From the NCBI RefSeq assembly GCF_900458435.1, contig NZ_UHCT01000001.1, positions 1,302,001 through 1,366,000 of the forward strand: 64,000 nt of DNA, read 5' to 3'. The notes beneath the pieces are model-generated. The model had not been told where the DNA came from, made no database searches, and worked only from the letters and a program-made list of their open reading frames with translations. Positions 32,867-42,099 of the stretch are shown here, piece after piece; positions within the stretch are counted from its first letter, which is position 1; the number at the start of each line of letters is the position of its first letter. The stretch is from Staphylococcus carnosus (lineage in GTDB: Bacteria; Bacillota; Bacilli; Staphylococcales; Staphylococcaceae). A program made the translations under genes and the position numbers.

Positions 32867-33553
32867 ATGATAGGTATTATTGGTGCTATGGAAGAAGAGA
32901 TTTTAATATTAAAAGAAAAAATAACAGATCTCGAAGAAATTTCAATTGCACATGTAAAATTTTATAAAGGTTATATTGATAACCAAGAGGTCGTCTTAAC
33001 ACTGAGCGGCATCGGCAAAGTAAATGCTGCGATTTCTACAACTTTATTAATTAATACATTCTCTCCAGATGTTATTTTAAATACAGGGTCAGCAGGCGCA
33101 TTAGATCACTCATTAAATATCGGTGATGTATTAATCAGTACAGAAGCAACATATCATGATGCCGATGCAACTGCATTCGGTTATGAGTTAGGACAAATTC
33201 CGAATATGCCTATCGCATATGCTGCAGATGATGATTTAGTAACATTAGCCCAATCTGTTGTTGAACAACAAGAAATGAATGGAAAATTAGGTTTAATTGT
33301 CAGCGGCGACAGCTTTATTGGTGAAGTCAGCCAAAGAGAGACAATTAAAACCAACTTCCCAGATGCAATGGCTGTCGAAATGGAAGCCACTGCCATCGCA
33401 CAAACATGTTATCAATTCAAAGTACCGTTTATTATCACAAGAGCAGTATCAGATTTAGCCAATGGCGAAGCAAATATGACATTTGATGAATTTATCGGAG
33501 AAGCAGCTAAGTCTTCAAGTGAAATCGTCTTAGAAATGTTGAAATCTTTATAA
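32867..33553 (+). CDS. mtnN: Methylthioadenosine/S-adenosylhomocysteine nucleosidase
   Basis: MtnN (Pfs) removes adenine from MTA and SAH, feeding methionine salvage and the activated methyl cycle. The 228-residue product begins [11 protein letters not shown], contains [20 protein letters not shown], the [12 protein letters not shown] substrate loop and catalytic Asp in RAVSDLANG. The ATG follows GAAAGGGG. It begins the operon that runs through yqeG and yqeH towards aroE. Confidence 0.97.
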   Translation: MIGIIGAMEEEILILKEKITDLEEISIAHVKFYKGYIDNQEVVLTLSGIGKVNAAISTTLLINTFSPDVILNTGSAGALDHSLNIGDVLISTEATYHDADATAFGYELGQIPNMPIAYAADDDLVTLAQSVVEQQEMNGKLGLIVSGDSFIGEVSQRETIKTNFPDAMAVEMEATAIAQTCYQFKVPFIITRAVSDLANGEANMTFDEFIGEAAKSSSEIVLEMLKSL

Positions 33554-33572
33554 GGATAAGGTGAAATCAGTA

Positions 33573-34100
33573 ATGGGTATTTTAAGTAAACTTTGTATGC
33601 CGAATGCTTACGTACAAAATATTCATCAAATTAATTTTGACGAATTAGCACAATCAGGTATCCGCGGTGTAATTACAGATTTAGATAATACGCTTGTAGG
33701 ATGGGATGAAGCAGATCCGACACCTGCTGTCATACATTGGTTTAATAAATTAAATGAATTAAATATTAAAGTAACAGTCGTTTCAAATAACCATCAAAAG
33801 CGTGTTGCTAGCTTCTGCACACCGTTGAATGTTGATTATATCTTTGAAGCACGAAAACCAATGGGCAAATCATTTAAACGTGCTTGTGAGCATATGGACT
33901 TAAAACCAGAAGAAACAGTAGTCATCGGCGATCAGATGATGACAGATGTAATCGGCGGCAACCGTCGCGGTATGTATACGATTATGGTTGTGCCTGTTAA
34001 GAAAACAGACGGTTTTATTACCAAATTCAATCGTTTGATCGAACGCAGATTGTTAAACAGATATAAAAGAAAAGGCTATATTAAATGGGAGGAAAATTGA
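33573..34100 (+). CDS. yqeG: YqeG-type HAD phosphatase
   Basis: The 175-residue HAD IIIA-family protein has the nucleophile motif DLDNTLVGW (about 36-44), VVSNNHQKRV, and GDQMMTDVIGGNRRGMYTI. The substrate is unknown in most species. ATG at 33573 is preferred: AAGGTGA (33558-33564) is eight bases upstream, while the in-frame GTG at 33561 lies inside it. It abuts yqeH directly; this yqeG-yqeH-aroE-yqeI block is standard in Firmicutes. Confidence 0.92.
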   Translation: MGILSKLCMPNAYVQNIHQINFDELAQSGIRGVITDLDNTLVGWDEADPTPAVIHWFNKLNELNIKVTVVSNNHQKRVASFCTPLNVDYIFEARKPMGKSFKRACEHMDLKPEETVVIGDQMMTDVIGGNRRGMYTIMVVPVKKTDGFITKFNRLIERRLLNRYKRKGYIKWEEN

Positions 34101-35201
34101 TTGACTGAAACGCTTAAATGTATCGGTTGCGGTGCACCGCTGCAATCAGAAGATCCTAAGAAACCAGGTTACGTTCCAGCACACAGCTTGCATAAAGAAG
34201 ACGTTATCTGCCAACGCTGCTTCAGATTAAAAAATTATAATGAAGTACAAGATGTAGGAATGGATAGTGAGGATTTCTTAGATTTATTAAATAACTTAGC
34301 AGATAAAAAAGGACTTGTGGTCAATGTATGCGATATCTTTGATTTCGAAGGTTCATTTATCCATGCTCTAAAACGCATTGTCGGCAATAAAAAAGTCATT
34401 TTAGCAGCGAATAAAATTGATTTGCTGCCGAAACAAATTAATAAACGCCGTGTCAAAGAATGGTTGAAAAAAACTGCTAAGAAATATGGATTAGATCCAG
34501 AAGCTGTAATTCTGCTCTCTGCACAAAAAGGTTATGGCATAGATGAGCTGTTAGAAGCCATCGATAAATACCGCAACCATGAAGACGTCTATATTGTCGG
34601 TACTACTAATGTCGGAAAATCCACTTTAATTAATAAGTTGATTGAACATAGCGTTGGTGAAAAAGATGTTGTAACAACATCTCGTTTCCCAGGTACTACT
34701 TTAGACATGATAGATATACCATTAGATGAAAACACCTTTATGTTTGATACACCTGGTATTATTCAAGAACATCAAATGACACATTATGTTTCAGATAAAG
34801 AATTGAAACAAATCATGCCGAATAAAGAGATTAAGCAGCGTGTTTATCAGCTGAATGAAAATCAGACATTATTCTTCGGCGGTTTAGCACGAATTGATTA
34901 TGTTTCTGGCGGCAAACGCCCGCTCGTTTGCTATTTCTCTAATAATTTGAATATACATCGTACAAAAACAGAAAAAGCAGATACTTTATGGCAGACACAA
35001 CTAGGCAATCTTTTAACACCCCCGAATCATTCTGATCACTTTGATTTAAATGATATTAAAGCAGTACGTTTAGAAACGGGTAAAGAAAAGCGTGATGTTA
35101 TGATTTCTGGTCTTGGATTTATTACAATCGGCCCTGGTGCTAAGGTAGTGGTACATGTACCGAAATCTGTTGATGTTGTGCTTAGAAATTCAATCATGTA
35201 G
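34101..35201 (+). CDS. yqeH: Circularly permuted ribosome-assembly GTPase YqeH
   Basis: YqeH is needed for 30S subunit assembly. The 366-residue protein has an N-terminal zinc finger (CIGCG ... CQRC) and a GTPase domain in permuted order: NKIDLLP (G4) comes before GTTNVGKST (G1) and DTPGII (G3). The C-terminal domain binds RNA. It uses a TTG start preceded by GGGAGG, with the start codon directly behind the yqeG stop. Confidence 0.96.
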   Translation: MTETLKCIGCGAPLQSEDPKKPGYVPAHSLHKEDVICQRCFRLKNYNEVQDVGMDSEDFLDLLNNLADKKGLVVNVCDIFDFEGSFIHALKRIVGNKKVILAANKIDLLPKQINKRRVKEWLKKTAKKYGLDPEAVILLSAQKGYGIDELLEAIDKYRNHEDVYIVGTTNVGKSTLINKLIEHSVGEKDVVTTSRFPGTTLDMIDIPLDENTFMFDTPGIIQEHQMTHYVSDKELKQIMPNKEIKQRVYQLNENQTLFFGGLARIDYVSGGKRPLVCYFSNNLNIHRTKTEKADTLWQTQLGNLLTPPNHSDHFDLNDIKAVRLETGKEKRDVMISGLGFITIGPGAKVVVHVPKSVDVVLRNSIM

Positions 35202-35210
35202 GTGATAGTT

Positions 35211-36020
35211 ATGAAATTTGCAGTCATCGGCCATCCTATTAAACATTCTTTATCTCCAGTTATGCATCAGGCCAATTTTGAAGCTTTAGGACGTGATGAT
35301 TCGTATGAAGCACTCAACATTCCGCCAAAGCATTTCCACTTAATTAAAGAAATTATGGCAGAAAAAGAGATAGATGGATTTAATATTACAATACCGCATA
35401 AAGAACGTATTATTCCATATTTAGATGCAATGGATGCACATGCCAAAACAATTGGTGCAATTAATACGGTTAAAATAGAAGATGGCAAATGGATAGGTTA
35501 CAATACGGACGGTATCGGTTATGTTCAAGGTTTAAAAAATGTCTATCCGAATTTAAAAGAAGCACGTATTTTGCTGATAGGAGCAGGTGGTGCAAGCAAA
35601 GGACTTGCTGCTGCATTGAATGAAGCAGCAGACCATACATTGTCTGTTGCTAATCGCACGATGTCTCGATTCGATAATTGGGATCTGAAAGTTCATACTT
35701 TAACTTTGGAAGAGGCGGAAAAGCAGCTTGGTGATTTTGATATTGTGATTAATACAACACCAGCAGGTATGAGTGAGAATCAAGATGTGGTGATTGCTTT
35801 AGATCATCTTGCACCTGATACTTTGGTGAGCGATATTGTCTATATTCCTTATAAAACACCTATCTTAAAATTAGCAGAAGCTAAAGGGAATCCTATTTAT
35901 AACGGACTTGATATGTTTGTGAATCAAGGTGCTGAAAGTTTTAAAATATGGACAGGTGAAACAGCAGATACAAAAGCAATGAAAAATACTGTGTTACAGC
36001 AATTACAAAGGAGAGATTAA
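35211..36020 (+). CDS. aroE: Shikimate dehydrogenase
   Basis: AroE reduces 3-dehydroshikimate with NADPH in aromatic amino acid synthesis. The 269-residue protein has the shikimate-binding HSLSPVMHQ and [10 protein letters not shown] (catalytic Lys), NTDGIG with the catalytic Asp, and the NADP Rossmann motif [12 protein letters not shown] at 35211 follows TAGGTGATAG; an earlier GTG at 35202 lies in that ribosome site. Prephenate use by the nearby TrhP proteins is a metabolic link to this pathway. Confidence 0.97.
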
Positions 36021-36311
36021 ATGTTAACAGGAAAACAAAAGAGATATTTAAGAAGTCAAGCCCATCATGTGACTCCGACTTTCCAAATCGGGAAATCGGG
36101 TTTGAATGATAATATGATTGAGCAATTGAATGAAATACTAGAAAATCGTGAATTGATCAAAATTCACATTCTGCAAAATAATATGGATGATAAAAAAGAA
36201 TTGGCTGAAGCGGTAAGTGATAAAACTGATAGTGAATTAGTTCAAATCATCGGTTCTATGATTGTCTTATACAAAGAATCGAATGAAAATAAACAAATCG
36301 AATTACCTTAA
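36021..36311 (+). CDS. yhbY: YhbY-family RNA-binding protein
   Basis: The 96-residue CRM-domain protein (YqeI in B. subtilis) binds pre-50S ribosomal RNA. It shows [15 protein letters not shown] and the CRM loop QIGKSGLND, a variant of the GxxG signature, and [13 protein letters not shown] at the C-terminus. Its ATG is adjacent to the aroE stop, with AAAGGAGAG inside aroE. Confidence 0.95.
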   Translation: MLTGKQKRYLRSQAHHVTPTFQIGKSGLNDNMIEQLNEILENRELIKIHILQNNMDDKKELAEAVSDKTDSELVQIIGSMIVLYKESNENKQIELP

Positions 36312-36312
36312 T

Positions 36313-36885
36313 ATGACACAATCTGTTGTTTTATATGGAGGCCAATTCAATCCAGTTCATACTGCGCACGCTGCTGTTGCAAGTGAAGTTTATCATACTT
36401 TAAAACCTGACCGTTTTTTGTTTCTGCCGAGTTATATGTCGCCTTTAAAAGCGCATCGTTCTGAATTGAATACCGAACATCGTGTCCATATGTTAGAACT
36501 TGCTGCAGCTGAACTTGGTTTTGGTGAAGTTTGTCTTGCTGAAATTGAGCGCAAGGGGGAAAGTTATACGTATGATACGATTCGAGCTTTGAAATCGGAA
36601 TTAGGTGATGCAGATCTTTATTTTGTGATTGGTACAGATCAATATGAACAATTAGATCGCTGGTATCACATTGAGGCGTTGAAAGAACTTGTGACTTTTG
36701 TGGTTGTGAATAGAGGGAAGGCAGAACAGGAGATAGAAGCGGGAATGATCGGTGTTCAGATTCCAAGAATAGATATCAGTTCTTCACTCATTAGAGAAAG
36801 AATCAAAAATAATCAAACGATTGAAGTCTTGGTACCTAGAAAAGTTGAAGACTATATCAGGGAGGAGCGATTATATGAAAGCTAA
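36313..36885 (+). CDS. nadD: Nicotinate-nucleotide adenylyltransferase
   Basis: NadD makes nicotinate adenine dinucleotide in NAD synthesis. The 190-residue protein has the nucleotidyltransferase motif [15 protein letters not shown] (the HxxH pair) and [12 protein letters not shown] start at ATG 36313, one base after the yhbY stop. No Shine-Dalgarno sequence is visible before it, so translation probably depends on coupling to yhbY. The frame is open further upstream without support. Its end overlaps yqeK by 11 bases. Confidence 0.95.
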   Translation: MTQSVVLYGGQFNPVHTAHAAVASEVYHTLKPDRFLFLPSYMSPLKAHRSELNTEHRVHMLELAAAELGFGEVCLAEIERKGESYTYDTIRALKSELGDADLYFVIGTDQYEQLDRWYHIEALKELVTFVVVNRGKAEQEIEAGMIGVQIPRIDISSSLIRERIKNNQTIEVLVPRKVEDYIREERLYES

Positions 36886-37459
36886 GAAGGCAATAAAGCT
36901 TATAGAGGATAAATTACCAGAAAAACGTTATAAGCACTCTCTACGTGTGGCTGAGACTGCTAAGAAATTAGCTGAAATTCATGATGGGGATGTCAAAAAA
37001 GCAAAACTAGCTGGTATATTACATGATTATGCGAAATATGAGGATTTAGGTACAATGTATCAAATTGTACGTCAATATGATTTGGATAGTGATTTATTAA
37101 GCTATGGTTCTGAAATTTTACATGGACCTGTCTGTGCGGTTATGATGAAAGAACAATACGATATTGATGATGAAGAGGTATTACTTGCAATAAAATATCA
37201 CACTACTGGACGCGCTCATATGACAAAGACTGAAAAAATTGTCTTTATTGCTGATTATATCGAGCCTAAAAGAACGATTCCTGGTGTGGAAGAAATTAGA
37301 GAAATGGCTTTTAAACCTGGCAACCTGGATAAAACAATTTATGAAATTTCTAAAAGAACAGTTTTATTCTTAATTGGTAATGATATCAGTGTTTATAAGG
37401 CGACTATTGATTGCTTGAATTACTATAATTTCAGTGATGAAAGAATAGAGGATGATTAA
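36875..37459 (+). CDS. yqeK: YqeK HD-domain diadenosine tetraphosphatase
   Basis: YqeK proteins symmetrically hydrolyse Ap4A to ADP in Gram-positive bacteria. The 194-residue protein has the HD pattern [30 protein letters not shown] and [13 protein letters not shown] at 36875 follows GGGAGGAG; the open frame upstream overlaps nadD and is not used. It is followed immediately by rsfS. Confidence 0.94.
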   Translation: MKAKKAIKLIEDKLPEKRYKHSLRVAETAKKLAEIHDGDVKKAKLAGILHDYAKYEDLGTMYQIVRQYDLDSDLLSYGSEILHGPVCAVMMKEQYDIDDEEVLLAIKYHTTGRAHMTKTEKIVFIADYIEPKRTIPGVEEIREMAFKPGNLDKTIYEISKRTVLFLIGNDISVYKATIDCLNYYNFSDERIEDD

Positions 37460-37810
37460 ATGCAAAAAGAAGAAATTTTAAAATTGGCAGTTGAAGCTGT
37501 TGAAAGTAAAAGAGCAGAAGAGGTTATTTCGTTAAATTTAGAAGGTATTAATGATATGGCAGATTATTTTGTGATTTGTCATGGTAATAACGAACGTCAA
37601 GTACAGGCTATCGCACGCGCGGTAAAAGAAGCTGCGGATAAAGCTGGTGTTGACATTACTGTGTTTGAAGGCTTGAATGAAGCAAGATGGGTACTTCTTG
37701 ATTTATCAGGAGTAATTGTTCACATTTTCCATAAAGATGAACGTAGTTACTATAATATTGAAAAACTTTATCGTGATGCACCTATGCAAATGTATGAGGA
37801 AGCTTATTAA
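37460..37810 (+). CDS. rsfS: Ribosomal silencing factor RsfS
   Basis: RsfS binds L14 and blocks subunit joining under starvation. The 116-residue protein shows SLNLEGINDMADYFVICHGNNERQVQAIA and EARWVLLDLSGVIVHIFHKDERSYYNIEKLY, which cover the whole domain. The ATG touches the yqeK stop. Confidence 0.96.
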   Translation: MQKEEILKLAVEAVESKRAEEVISLNLEGINDMADYFVICHGNNERQVQAIARAVKEAADKAGVDITVFEGLNEARWVLLDLSGVIVHIFHKDERSYYNIEKLYRDAPMQMYEEAY

Positions 37811-37812
37811 AA

Positions 37813-38529
37813 ATGGAGCAATATCAAGATTTCAGTCAATATTATGATGAACTCACTTTAGATCAACCATATGAATCGTGGTTGGAACTTGTAAAATCTG
37901 TTACCAATCATAAAGTTTCAATATTAGATTTAGGATGTGGAACTGGTAGTTTGACACATCAACTAACTGGACTGGGTTCAGTTACAGGAATGGATTTAAG
38001 TCCAGATATGTTAGTTATTGCATCGCAAAAGTCTGATGAAGTGAGATGGCTCGAAGGTGATATGTCCAATTTTAATCTCAATGAAACATTTGATGTTATA
38101 ACTATTTTTTGTGATTCATTAAATTATTTAAATAGTTATAATGCTGTAATGGATACATTCAAACATGTATATGAACATCTAAAAGAAGATGGTGTTTTTC
38201 TATTTGATGTCCATACTGTCTTTAAAATGGAAACATTGTTTAATAATCAAACTTATATAGATGAAACAGAACATGTTTTTCTTGGATGGGATGCTGTAGC
38301 TGGTGAAGAACCAAATAGTGTTTGGCATTATATGACTTTCTTTGAAAAACAAAATGATGGCAGTTATCGTCGATTTGATGAAGAACATTATCAAAAAACA
38401 TATGACGAAAATGAATACAAAAATATATTGAAGCAAGTTGGATTTAAAAATATAAGAACATTGTATGATTTTGATTCTGAAAACCATAATCCAGAAAGTA
38501 ACAGATTATTTTTTATTGTAAAAAAATAA
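37813..38529 (+). CDS. Class I SAM-dependent methyltransferase (YqeM type)
   Basis: The 238-residue protein has SAM motif I ILDLGCGTGSLTHQL (about 40-54), TGMDLSPDML, and ITIFCDSLNYL. The substrate is unknown. The gene lies at the end of the yqeG-rsfS operon, as YqeM does in Bacillus. It has only a weak ribosome site (GAGGAAG, 17 bases upstream), suggesting coupling to rsfS. The following inverted repeat ends the operon and merges into the comEA start region. Confidence 0.9.
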   Translation: MEQYQDFSQYYDELTLDQPYESWLELVKSVTNHKVSILDLGCGTGSLTHQLTGLGSVTGMDLSPDMLVIASQKSDEVRWLEGDMSNFNLNETFDVITIFCDSLNYLNSYNAVMDTFKHVYEHLKEDGVFLFDVHTVFKMETLFNNQTYIDETEHVFLGWDAVAGEEPNSVWHYMTFFEKQNDGSYRRFDEEHYQKTYDENEYKNILKQVGFKNIRTLYDFDSENHNPESNRLFFIVKK

Positions 38530-38532
38530 AGT

Positions 38533-38576
38533 AAAATCACTCCTTTGATCGTTTATATATTGAAGGAGTGATTTTT
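38533..38576 (+). promoter_or_regulatory. Hairpin enclosing the comEA ribosome-binding site
   Basis: AAAATCACTCCTT (38533-38545) pairs perfectly over 13 bases with AAGGAGTGATTTT (38563-38575); the loop is 17 bases. The 3' arm contains AAGGAG, the comEA ribosome site, and ends in T's two bases before the start codon. It can act as the terminator of the upstream operon and would hide the comEA ribosome site in any read-through RNA. Structure is seen; regulation is inferred. Confidence 0.75.
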
Positions 38577-38577
38577 A

Positions 38578-39246
38578 ATGTTGGAGAAATTGAAACTATA
38601 TATTGAAAATTACAAGCAATATAGATATTTGATAATAATATTGGTTTTATTGGTTATTATATTATTAATATTCATTAAGCCAGATGAGTCATCTACAAAA
38701 ATAGAAGAGAAAAGCAATGTAGATATCCAGGGCAATACTGACAAGAAATATCCAAACGATGGTCAACCAGCAAGTAAGAAATCAACTGACTCTTACAATA
38801 AATCTAAGAAAGTTATGGTTGATATAAAAGGTGCTGTTAAACATCCTAATGTATACGAAATGTCAGACACTCAAAGAGTAAAAGATGTACTCTCAAAGGC
38901 AATACCCACTGAAAAAGCTGATTTGAATTTAATTAACTTATCAGAGAAACTTGTAGATCAGAAAATGATATATATACCTGAAAAAGGAAAGGAAACTACA
39001 ATTCGACAAGCATCTATTAGCAGTGGGACAACAAGTAGTATTTCAACAAATCAACAAAAAGTGAATGTGAATACCGCTAAAGAAAGTGAATTAACATCAA
39101 TAACTGGTTTAGGTCCAACGAAAGCAAAGGCAATTATTGAATACAGAGAGAATAAAGGTAGTTTTAATAAAATTGAACAACTGAAAGAAATAAAAGGTTT
39201 TGGTGACAAAACATACGAAAAGCTCAAAGATTATTTGACAGTTTAG
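38578..39246 (+). CDS. comEA: Competence DNA receptor ComEA
   Basis: ComEA is a membrane-anchored double-stranded-DNA-binding protein of the transformation machinery. The 222-residue protein has an N-terminal membrane helix (about 18-34), a SLBB-like domain (VDIKGAVKHPNVYEM) and a C-terminal helix-hairpin-helix pair (NTAKESELTSITGLGPTKAKAI, LKEIKGFGDKTYEKL). It opens the comE operon. Its ribosome site lies within a 13-bp hairpin. Confidence 0.95.
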   Translation: MLEKLKLYIENYKQYRYLIIILVLLVIILLIFIKPDESSTKIEEKSNVDIQGNTDKKYPNDGQPASKKSTDSYNKSKKVMVDIKGAVKHPNVYEMSDTQRVKDVLSKAIPTEKADLNLINLSEKLVDQKMIYIPEKGKETTIRQASISSGTTSSISTNQQKVNVNTAKESELTSITGLGPTKAKAIIEYRENKGSFNKIEQLKEIKGFGDKTYEKLKDYLTV

Positions 39247-39320
39247 TAATTCCGATATGAAATATACATGAAATGTAATAAAATAGTATTATTCTAAGTT
39301 TAGCGACAGGAGGCTAATAG

Positions 39321-39782
39321 ATGGACAGAATAAAATGGGAAGAATACTTTATGGCACAGAGTCATCTATTATCATTAAGATCAACATGTACTAGGTTATC
39401 TGTTGGGGCAACAATTGTAAAAGACAATAGAATAATTGCTGGAGGATACAATGGATCAGTAGCAGGTGAGGTTCACTGTATTGATGAAGGATGCCTCATG
39501 GAAGATAATCATTGTATTAGAACAATACATGCTGAAATGAACGCCTTATTGCAATGTACAAAACAAGGTGTTTCTACTGAAGGTGCAACCATATATGTAA
39601 CACATTTTCCTTGTTTAAATTGTACTAAATCAATAATTCAAGCTGGAATTAAAAGAATATATTATGCTCAAGATTATCATAATCATGAATATGCAATTCA
39701 ACTGCTAAAACAATCAGGAATAGAATATAAAAAGATACCATTTGATGCGAGACAAGTAGCAGAATACCTAACGAAGAAGTGA
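39321..39782 (+). CDS. comEB: dCMP deaminase-like protein ComEB
   Basis: ComEB is a zinc deoxycytidylate deaminase-family protein encoded in the comE operon; its role in competence is dispensable in Bacillus. The 153-residue protein has zinc ligands in HAEMNALLQC and PCLNC (the His, Glu and Cys pair). The ribosome site AGGAGG is strong, in contrast to comEA. comEC follows seven bases later. Confidence 0.94.
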   Translation: MDRIKWEEYFMAQSHLLSLRSTCTRLSVGATIVKDNRIIAGGYNGSVAGEVHCIDEGCLMEDNHCIRTIHAEMNALLQCTKQGVSTEGATIYVTHFPCLNCTKSIIQAGIKRIYYAQDYHNHEYAIQLLKQSGIEYKKIPFDARQVAEYLTKK

Positions 39783-39789
39783 CAACTAA

Positions 39790-42026
39790 TTGATATATAT
39801 TGCTTTAGCATTTTTAGATGGCATCTTGCTAATTTATAATAAGCCGCTTGCTATTACGCTTGCTGGCTTATTAATATTGATTATAATAAGAAGAAAAGTT
39901 CACATTTTACTAACAATATTTATATTATGTCAACTTATAATAAGTAATTATTGGTTTTCTAATTACGAAAATACTCAATCCAAAAAAATGGATTGGTTTA
40001 AGAATGATCGAAAAGTCAGCGGTACGTATTCTATTTTTGATATTCACGTAAAAAATAAGAAGTTCATTTTAGGTAAGGTTCAAATTAATGATGAAGAAAT
40101 TACTTTTACTTATTTTCCAAAAAAATTATCAGAGCTTAAAGCTTTAGAAAATCTTCCTAATTATTCTAATTGCTTTGTATTAGGAAAAATTAAAAATGAT
40201 GTAACTATCAGTATCAAACCTACAGTAACATTTAACAAGTTTGATATTTCTAGTTGCAAATTTGAAACATCAAACGACATATCAACTTATATCGCACTCC
40301 ATAAACAATATTCATTAAAAAGGTTACGTGACTTTACACCATATTGGCAAAATACTTTTGCAATGATAACAGGGGATGTTAGTTATATAAGTCCTGAAAT
40401 TTTAGATGTCGAAAAAGAATTAGGAATTTATCATTTGCTAGCGGTAAGTAGCTCGCACGTTGTAGTTATAGCTGCTATTTTTTATTTCTTTTTAAATAGA
40501 TTTAATGTCCCTAAGTTTACCACACAATTTTTAATTATATTTACTTTGTTTCTATTTGCTTACTACACGAATTTTGCTCCGAGTGCTTTAAGAGCAATAT
40601 TATGTATGACTTTTGTAATTTTACTCCCCAAAAAGTTTTATACATCCTTAATTGATATTCTCTCAATTGTATTTATCCTCTTGTGCATTTCATCCCCAAA
40701 TATCATATTTGATATTGGTTTTCAATTTTCTTTCTTAATAACATTCTTTATCCTTATTTCATCACCAATTTTAAAGTCTTTAAAAAGTATACAGTCTGTT
40801 TTAGCTATTACTTTTATTTCGCAAGTTTCATCTTTTGTTATTAGTGCTTATTATTTTAATCAAATTCAATGGATTGGCTTTTTTTCAAACCTGCTATTTA
40901 TACCATACTATTCTTTAATACTGTTTCCTCTCGCAATTTTCACTTATCTCTACATTCAATTATTCACCACAAATCACTTTCTTATAAGTTTAATTAATTT
41001 CTTTTATTCGTTACACGATCAATATTTAATAAAAATGTTCAAGTATTTTGAGCAGTTGCGTTGGTTTATTGGTGAACTAAATCATGTTTACGTAACTTAT
41101 ATGGTAATTTGGATAATAATTATTGCTTTATTTACTAACAACTTTATCAAAAGTTCTATTATAATTTTTATTATAGGTAGTATTTTAATTACAAAATTAA
41201 CGACTCAGCCACAAACTAGATTTACAGCATTAAATGTTGGCCAAGGAGATTCTTTTCTTTTTGAAACTAATAATAAACATCGTATTTTAATTGATACTGG
41301 TGGGAAAGCTGACAAAGAAGGAGATATTTTTGAATTTGGTAAAGATAAAGAAAAAAATTCTAATTCTATAAGTAAATATCATATTATGCCCACTTTAAAA
41401 AAGAGGGGAATTAGTAATTTGGATTATATTATTATTACTCATCCACATGCAGATCATATTGGTGAACTAGAATATTTAATCAATCACATCAAAATCAAAA
41501 ATATTATTGTAAATTTACAAAGCTATAATAATAAATTGTTATATTCACTTAAAGATATCTGTGATAAAAATCATATCAAATTACTAAATTCTTCCGACAT
41601 CAACCAAATTACAATCGATGATAATAAAATTCAATTTCTAGATACTTCTTTTAATGAAAGTAAAGATATTTAAATGACCATTCAATTATGGCAATCATTA
41701 AAACACGTAAATATAATATACTAACCACTGGTGATGCAACTGTTAAAAATGAATCAAAATTATTAGCTAATTACTTAATTCCTAGAATTGATATTTTGAA
41801 AGTAGGCCATCATGGCAGTAAAACAAGTTCTAGTGAAAAGTTTATAAATAGTATCCATCCTCATTATAGCGTTATTTCGAGTGGTAAAAACAACGCATAT
41901 AAACTTCCAAATAAAGAAGTAATAGGCCGTCTAAATAAAGTAAATTCTCAAATATATAATACTCAAAAAAATGGACAGATAACATTTAATCTAGATGATG
42001 AAATACAAGTATTAACAGAACAATAA
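39790..42026 (+). pseudogene. comEC: DNA-uptake channel gene comEC, frameshifted
   Basis: ComEC forms the inner-membrane channel for transforming DNA. A TTG start gives 627 codons: N-terminal helices, an OB-like region, the competence domain (YHLLAVSSSHVVVIAA, FAPSALRAILCMTF, many helices) and the start of the metallo-beta-lactamase domain (THPHADHIGEL). The frame then stops at TAA 41671-41673. The next frame resumes without gap as LNDHSIMAIIKTRKYNILTTGDA and VGHHGSKTSSSE up to 42026. Adding one T to the TTT at 41669-41671 restores a 745-residue protein, so the lesion is a one-base deletion that splits the nuclease-like domain. It may be a true null or a sequencing error. Confidence 0.9.
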
Positions 42027-42056
42027 TAAATCATAGTGTGAATATTCTTTCGTAAA

Positions 42057-42065
42057 TGCTATAAT
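42057..42065 (+). promoter_or_regulatory. Extended -10 promoter of holA
   Basis: TGCTATAAT (42057-42065) forms an extended -10 about 35 bases before holA, so holA need not depend on the comE operon. Confidence 0.6.
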
Positions 42066-42099
42066 TTTAAAGTATGTAATTTGTTGAGAGGTGCTATTT

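Noticed and set aside
36347..36766. 139-codon minus-strand frame over nadD
   Set aside because: It lies entirely opposite a clearly recognised gene and has no ribosome site or family resemblance.
41688..42026. Separate 112-residue metallo-hydrolase gene
   Set aside because: It has no ribosome site and its sequence continues ComEC exactly across the frameshift, so it is the 3' part of comEC.
37813..42026. Horizontal transfer of the AT-rich competence region
   Set aside because: The stretch looks AT-richer by eye, but the comE genes are in their normal Firmicute place next to holA-rpsT-lepA, so foreign origin is not needed.
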